Positions 57,111 to 64,000 of a stretch of DNA of 64,000 bases are shown here, piece by piece. The notes under the pieces are model-generated. The model made no database searches and was not told the DNA's origin. It was given only the letters and a program-made list of their open reading frames with translations. Location of the stretch: assembly GCA_039619475.1 (NCBI GenBank), contig CM077115.1, forward strand, positions 537,200,315 to 537,264,314. The letters run 5' to 3'. This DNA comes from Icerya purchasi. Its lineage: Eukaryota; Arthropoda; Insecta; Hemiptera; Monophlebidae. Within the stretch, counting starts at the first letter, position 1. Every line of letters begins with the position of its first letter. The position numbers were made by a program, and so were the translations under genes.

Positions 57111-60100
57111 TTGTAGATACGCAAAACTCTATACGGTGTAGTTTGCTTTACTTTCATGTATTTACGGTTAAATGGCTCGTTGATATTTTCAATTAAGGGA
57201 TAATATTTTAAGCGCCCTGTGTAGCACTACCGGAGCTATTACTGTCGGATACGGAACAATTTAAATATGCAGAATTATTACGTTTATGGTACTAGAAGGA
57301 TTGTTAGACAGTGATGACTGACGAGACGTGACAAATTAAGAACAGTTCAGGTAATAGATGATATTCTAAGGGAGCTTGAGTAAGAGAAGGGACAGTACAT
57401 GAGAAGAGCCAGTTTCAGTGTAGATTAGAGAATAGTGATTAGTGCGTAGACGTGTGTCACTGTTACAAAATGAATTTTAGGGAAACCTGTAGAGGCACAA
57501 TGCTTTATCCTCCTGAGGAAGCAAGCGACGATCGAATATTTAGAAATTATCATTTCAATGATTTGCGACAGGAAACACTACTTTGATTATATGGATGCTT
57601 GCAGAGGTCATAAAACGAGCTTATAACTGTTGATTAGGAAGACTTCCTGCATATAATGAATCCGATTTTCTTTTTTTTTTTTTTTTAAATATTTGTTGTT
57701 GGCAATCTTTTATTTCAGATGCATCGTAAAACTTATTATGAGACAAGGAGGCCGTTTCATACCACTGGCCAATAGCGAAGGCCGGACTAAAAAATTAAAA
57801 AAAAAAAAAACGAATTTATTAAAAATTTAAACAAAATTATTTCTAATTATTTAATACTCCGTTTCGAGCGCTTCGCACGGAATACACTATTAACAAATAT
57901 GTACAGTGTATTTTTTTCTCTATACCCAAAACCCGTGCGCGGATGTATTTAATAATGTACATATTTATGATAATGAAGTTAATGACTCATCTAGTTAAAT
58001 TTTAGGATATTAAACTTAATTTTACACAATTCTGTACATATAAGTTTTAAAAAATGTGGAACAGTTATAGAGTGTGGCATGACTTATTAGTATTTTCCAA
58101 GTATGATGACAATTACCAGAGTGTGCCGAATATTTTCAGTGTTTAGATGTACCGTTAGAATTATATGGCGTGCGAATTGTTTTCCAAGTATAAAATATGT
58201 TTTGATTCGTTCGTAGAAAAATGTGTGTCAAACTTTCTGCGTTTAATCGCTTTCATCCGAATTTTTAAATAAATAGGAGAATTCTGTCTATAATAGATAT
58301 CCTTGCCTGATGCATATTCCTGCTATTTATTTGTGGAAAATGTTCCGGAATTGCTCTGCTTATGGCGAGCGCACAGTTCGCGTTAGATAATTAAATTTGC
58401 AAATTTATTCGGGGTCAGTTAAAGTAGAAATTAAAGAGTTTAATGATAGATTCTGTTTTTATAAAGATACGTGTTTTCGTATGGATACACCAAAGGAATA
58501 ACTGTATGGGTGGAAATGAATTAGGAGGTGACATTATTAAAAGTATCCGAGATTGTAAAGAAGCTTTTAAGAGAAATTTTACGAAGTTTGTAAGAATGCA
58601 TATGTGTTGCTGTATGGATAAGAACCGTAAACTGCGAAAATGAGAGATTCATATAAGATATCGAAGCTTTCGATTTGCGGATTTATATCCGGGGGGGATC
58701 CACGATAAAAATAGTCTGTGAAAGAGAACGGACGCCGTTTAGGATAATGCAATCTGAAGGCAAAAACAATTAAAGGAGGAATAGTTTGTTTAAATGTTCC
58801 GCAAGATATCGTTTGAAGGAAAGTAGAAATATAGGATAAAGAGGAGGTGCAAAGTATGCTGTAGAGAATTATTGATCAGCTATTAATTTGAAAACTATTA
58901 ATTATTATTATTATTTTCGTTCGAGTGCGGAAAACTATTAATGAGCAGTCTCAACAGCCGGGGTAAACCGAAACATTTGTAATTTTTCGTTTAATTCCGT
59001 TTTTTCGGTAATTACGGTGACCATCGCACTTTTTTTTGGGTATATTAAAATTTTGGATGAATGTGAAACGGCCGAGATTAGTGTTTCGATGGTTAACTAT
59101 TAAAAATCGTTCAGTGCTGTCACTGGTTTTTATCTTCTGCATAATGTTTGACGTCATACGTTGCTATTAGCTTGACTATGTAAATGTATATGTGTGTGTG
59201 TGTGTGTGTAACTTGACCTAGAAAACAATCGATGTAAATCCAAATTATAATTATCTCTATGGACTTTATTATGTGTGCATCATTTAGATATCGTTTTTAT
59301 TTTTCAGAGCTCTTACGTTATTACTTGGATTATAGTAGACGATTGTTTTCCCCTGTTTCATCCTTTCTGACTGCGGGTAATTTTGTGTTTTGAAGAATTT
59401 TCCTATTCTTAAATTTCAAAAAATCTTTAGATAAAAAGATCTCTTTTAATCTGTGAAAGTTCTAGTTGCGTTTATTTCGTTGAATTTTTTGTTTCTTTTT
59501 TTTTTTCTTCTTTTTCGGTACTGTTTTATTCGCGTTTGATTTTTTGGATAATTAAAATAGTACCTCTGCAGAGTTGTGTGAAAATTCTGCGACATGAAAA
59601 ATTTTTTTAGGGATTTATTCTTAAAATTTTCTGCTTATTGCGTTCCTTTAACGGTTTTATTAATATTCGAATTTATTTATTTATTTTTCGGTTCCTCTGT
59701 TATATCATTGTATATTACTACGACGTAGATGGTCGGGGAACTGTATTAGATTTTCTTGTAGAGGTTATGTGACATGTTTAAGAAACTGTGGTAAAGAAAT
59801 AATTTTTGCGCGATAGCATTTTAAAATATGTCCTGTAAAACAGTCATTATGAGCAAACTATTAAGAATTAATTTTTATATGTATTTTTTTTTTTTTTAGT
59901 AATGAAAAAATGTATTAGCTTTTTGTTTTTGAGTATAATTAAAATGAAATGTTGTTTTATTGGAAAAAGAGGGAAGTAGCGATACTGAAATCTCAGAAAT
60001 ACGTTCGATAAATAAATAAAAGCAGCTAATATAATGAGGTGTAATAGAACGAACTGATAAGAATGTGCGTGTGCGTCATTAAGTAAATATTTGTAACAGC

Positions 60101-60539
60101 GTGTTTTATCAGAATCCAATGAATGGAATAGCATGTTTCGATATAATGGGTCAAACTACTAAATTCCATCTCTGTGTTTCACTTACAAAACGAAATTCTG
60201 GAAAAAATAGCCGAATTGATTGAAGTTTAAGCGGTTTCGAAAACTGTTACGCGACTATTTATTTGAAAATTTAAAAACTCGAAATTCAATGAAAAACCAA
60301 AAAATGTAAATTCCGATTTTCTATTTTTGGAAATTTGCTGAGATAATTTTGGGGAGCAAAAACTATTTCATATTTTCACTACTTTCTACTACATACATAT
60401 ATTGGTTAAGGAAACACTATTTTACAAGTTTTAGATGTAACTGGAGATTTTTATTATTTGAAGTCAACACTTGGTCAATTTAAATTTTAAATTTTATTTA
60501 TTTATTTAAAATTGAATTACCGCTTTTAACTACTAAGGT
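57111..60539. other. No recognised gene
   Basis: 57.2-57.65 kb and 58.4-58.9 kb are purine-rich on the plus strand and contain short frames (a 40-codon one from 57471, MNFRETCRGTMLYPPEEASD..., and 58443-58643). Neither shows a known domain. The rest is T-rich, with a (TG)10 repeat near 59191. Confidence 0.4.
59191..59209. repeat. (TG)n microsatellite
   Basis: Short uninterrupted TG dinucleotide run. Confidence 0.9.
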
Positions 60540-61490
60540 TATCACGGTGAGAGCTGCCTAGGCTACTTAAAGATCACCCAACAACAGTCCGCCATCCTGA
60601 AGGTACTTCTTCAAAGTGTTATACAATTATTTGTTGTTTAATATTTTTGCTGACGATATGAAAGTGCTTGGGCAGACTGCATTAAAACTACGACATTCAA
60701 TTATGATGTACTGACGAATATTTTAATTCAGCACAGTATGTGCATGTGTTTAATGGGAAGTTATTCTTTGCAGTATGCTGTCATGACTTTTATATGCCCT
60801 ATTCTTAGCCGATTGATCGTTATGTAATCGACACACGGTCTATCAGTCGACGGCCACTATGGTTCGATCATCGGCTTTATTTAGCGTAAGAATGTAGTCT
60901 TGGACATCCATTCATTGCTCCACTGCTCAGTTATTCTTTCTGCTAGGAACGTATCGAACGTTGTTGGACCTTGAGATTTATGCGCCATTGAGAATAACAT
61001 AGCAGACCGAGCTTCTAGATTCGCGCGCTCGTTTCCCGGGATCTGAGTATGTGCAGGGACCCCCCAAAGAAACTCGATCCGATAGCCCTTCTGATCTAGC
61101 AATAGCGGAGTCCCTTGGATTTTTTTCTGCGTTATTATTTTGTAGATTTTGTACGATGGTCGGAGAATCTGTAATAACCAGTAGTATCTTTTTCCGTTGA
61201 GCGTTAGAACTGTAGTGCTCCTGGAGACAAAGCAGAATTACAAACATTTTTGCATCCAGTGCCGAACAAGTATCATTTAAAAGCAACGGACGTCAATATA
61301 CCATCAATTTCGTAAGCGCACGCTGCTGGTGACAATTTATACCTGTACACGCCTTAGATCCGTCTGTATACGCCCTTTTGAAATCTTCATATCTGTTAAT
61401 CATCTCAATTGCCTTCTGTTTGAGCTCTTCTGTAGCTGTTTGGGAGTTATTGTACTTTAATAATGATACATTTATCTTCACTGAGTACTG
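60540..61490 (-). pseudogene. LINE RNase H domain and 3' end, decayed
   Basis: Three overlapping minus-strand frames give an RNase H domain in order: AYTDGSKACTG (first Asp), then AKMFVILLCLQEH, then LLVITDSPTIVQNLQN (TDS, middle Asp), then FLWGVPAHTQIPGNERANLE (WxPxHxxxxGNExA). The last catalytic Asp of the GNExAD motif is Asn here. Downstream come ITEQWSNEWMS, INRLRIGH and a degraded tail ending near TLKKYLQDGGLLLGDL. This is the 3' part of a Jockey/R1/I-type LINE. Frameshifts show it is dead. It is a separate copy from the fragment at 56.5-57.1 kb, since it has its own C-terminal tail. Confidence 0.75.
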
Positions 61491-64000
61491 GTCCCATAGT
61501 GAGAGCAGTGGTAACCTATTTTTTTTTAAATATTTTTTAACGAACTATAAAACTTTGTAAAACACCAAAAAATCTAAGTATGTTTTTTTTTTCTTTCTTG
61601 AAAATTGTTTAACTTAAATTTTGGTAATTTTCCTGTTCTGGGAGCCGCATTTCTTCATATCTTACCTTTCTTAGGGCGCTCATAAATATTGTTATTATTT
61701 TTATTATTAGTAAAGTGTTTTAGCTTTACTAAAATTAAATTTACCATTTTATTTTACATCTTTACGTAATGTAATAATAAAAAAAAATCGTATATGCCTT
61801 TCCATCAACCATGTAGTGTCAGCTAAGTAATAATACATATTATGAAATGTTTAAAACCTTCGCAGTGATTAATCATTATGGATAGAAATACCTAAATTGT
61901 AAAACGAATGATGAAGAAATTGGTTAACAAGAATAGTTTTGCCGCTTTCGGAGTGAAAAAAATAATGCAAATGATTAAGGGAAAACAACGGTGGGGGGGG
62001 GGGGTGAGTTATTGTGTTAGGAGAAAATAATTTACGAAAAAATAATCAATTCAGATTATTTCGTTGAAAAATTTGAACTAAATAACATTTAATTCGGTTA
62101 GACACTGAAAACTAATCAATTTAGAATTTATCCGCTTTTGATTTTTTTTTTTTTTTTTTATATTTATCCGAGTAACTATAAAAAAAACAGCTTCCTGCTT
62201 TCTTTCCCCCTTTTTTTTGTGCTATATTTCAGTTTTAATATTCAAATTTTTAATTAATCTGAATTTTTTTTAATTGCTTAAATAATATCGGTTTATTTAA
62301 ATCTTAATATTTAACACGTTTAAAAGATGTTCCGCTATAGAAGTATGTACATAGATCGTATGTACCTCTGTGTAGAAGGAAGAAGAAATCTAACTCTAAT
62401 AAACGTTTTTTAATCGATTAAGGTCGAATTCAGTATTTAACATGTTTCGAGACTGTCGATGCATAAATGAGTTACAGAAGACAAATTTACCTATACTGCG
62501 GGATGGTGAGTAGAGTCTTCCTTGCATATTTTAAAATAGTAGTCTGGATTTTCTCCAGGCTGCATTTTAATTTTTCTTGCAAAATCTGTATCAAATAAGA
62601 GAAAATGTTTGAAGCTAATTATCTAAATTCGTTACTGTTCATTCCAGTCAGTGTATTGTTGGTATATTGTTAATTTTTATGGAATTTACATATTTCATCT
62701 TTTGCTCCTTCTATGCTTTTTTTTTTTTTTTTTTTTTTTTTTGTGATTATGGGTATTATGTCAAAATATAATCTCTATAAATGTAGAATATCCGATAGCG
62801 ATCTATATGGTTTGGACGAAGTTCAGTACTACAGTCATCTATTTACTTACTTCCTTAGCGGTAGACATGAACTTGGAAGCTTGTATGGTGACGTGACAAC
62901 AATTTAATAAAACTGATAAAATATTGGAATAGTATATAGTCGACCGGATATACGGTAATAATAATTGTTAATCGTGACTAAATAAGTGTCTATTATGTGT
63001 GCTAGTTAGCCGGTTGTTATTCAGTCCAAATTCTATTCGAGAAAATTAAACTATTCTTAATTTACGGAAAGGCAGATATCGGTTTCTTTTTTTCCATTTT
63101 ATTTTGTAATTCTATCTCGAATATTATAAGCTGTCACTTGTGTTTAAAAAACAGAAATTCCGACTCTCAGTCTATTATAATAATGGATGTTTCATTTATA
63201 AAAATAAATTCAGCAAATAAATACAATATTTATTAGTTAAAATATTTATCGCAAATTGTTTTAAATTAAATGATAGTATTCAATTAGATTTCGGCAATAG
63301 AAAATAAAAAAACTGCCATTCATATTAAAAAATTATTTTTCTTTTCATTTGATATACACTTTTTGCTTTACACGTCAAAAGTGTATTGTGAAATATTTAG
63401 TTAATTACATGCAATAGCCTATTTTTATACTCTCTGTTTTTCATTTTTTAATGGTGAACTGTGTAATCTATTGGCAATTTATTGAATTAAGACATTTTAA
63501 ATAGTAAAATGAAATGTTTTTTTTTTCTATTTTTTTTTTGCTTGACCCAAAAAATGGTGTCCATCCAGCAGACTTAAAAAATTATAAAAGGAAGAAGAGA
63601 ACTTGCAGAATCTAATTCGATTGGACACTAGGGAAATGAAGGAAGCAAGACGAGGAGGACTGCAAACGAGAAAAGCAAGAGTAATTGTACGAGTTGGGTA
63701 TTATTTCAAAAGTTCGGAGCAAAAAATAAACGTTCAGTTAAAAGGGAAGAACATTCAAATAGGAAAGGTGATCATAAATTATAGATCGAATTTGGATACT
63801 GAAGGAATATCACATAAGTAGGAAAGGGAAGAAAACTAGGAACGACAAATTGCGCGTTAGATCTTCAAGTTGCAGCTTTCGAACGTTAGTAAGCTACTCT
63901 ATTTTCTTGTATTGTTTACAATTAATAAAAAGAATTATATGTTTTTATAAATAAATTCCTTTTGATAGATAGTTTCAATATTGACGTTTATCGGCGAGAA
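61491..64000. other. No recognised gene
   Basis: T-rich sequence with a G run near 61992, T18 near 62145 and T24 near 62719. The frame at 63603-63821 (MQNLIRLDTREMKEARRGGL...) is Lys/Arg-rich without a recognised domain. The frame could be a fragment of a retroelement. Confidence 0.4.

Overview
The window is eukaryotic, AT-rich, intron-rich genomic DNA, most likely from an insect. The evidence is a split gene with GT-AG introns, very high A+T content, many long A and T homopolymers, and an unusually dense and varied set of mariner/Tc1 elements together with LINEs and tRNA-derived SINEs. I cannot name the species. A hemipteran or similar large-genome insect would fit, but that is inference.

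The only host gene I can establish runs on the minus strand from about 41.1 kb down to about 13.1 kb. It is the mitochondrial Hsp40/DnaJ co-chaperone DNAJA3 (Tid1; l(2)tid in Drosophila). Six exons are firm: the J domain at 34.6-34.9 kb, the Gly/Phe linker at 23.1-23.4 kb, two zinc-finger exons at 22.1-22.3 and 16.65-16.8 kb, and two substrate-binding-domain exons at 13.98-14.17 and 13.16-13.37 kb. Every internal junction keeps reading phase. A phase-compatible first exon with a transit-peptide-like sequence lies at 40.98-41.11 kb. The final short exon was not found.

1-13 kb, downstream of the gene, holds an internally deleted mariner (0.3-1.2 kb), a clean 31-bp minisatellite (2.5-2.7 kb), a 5'-truncated LINE with a 15-bp target-site duplication (8.4-9.5 kb), and a decayed mariner with long inverted ends (11.3-12.2 kb). 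13-41 kb, the gene body, has introns packed with transposons: a decayed mariner (14.4-15.7 kb), an apparently intact mariner with perfect terminal repeats 60 nt upstream of an exon (16.8-18.2 kb), a decayed mariner (24.9-25.9 kb), an RTE-like LINE with a mariner inserted in it (26.6-30.4 kb), another deleted mariner (30.7-31.6 kb), a palindromic composite element containing a SINE (32.2-34.2 kb), and a SINE with TSD (36.9-37.4 kb).

41-64 kb contains no gene I recognise. It holds a pogo-like MITE (51.0-51.4 kb), two minus-strand LINE 3' fragments (56.5-57.1 and 60.5-61.5 kb), two unassigned minus-strand ORFs (48.4-49.1 kb) and long stretches of T-rich DNA. Long homopolymers appear to shift from A-rich to T-rich on the plus strand at about 45 kb. 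This may mean the 45-64 kb stretch is intron of a plus-strand gene whose coding exons lie beyond the window; that is inference.

No prokaryotic features, CRISPR array, rRNA or intact tRNA gene was seen. The most notable items are the young mariner beside a DNAJA3 splice acceptor, the inverted-duplication element at 32-34 kb, and the coexistence of about eight distinct mariner-type insertions within 34 kb.
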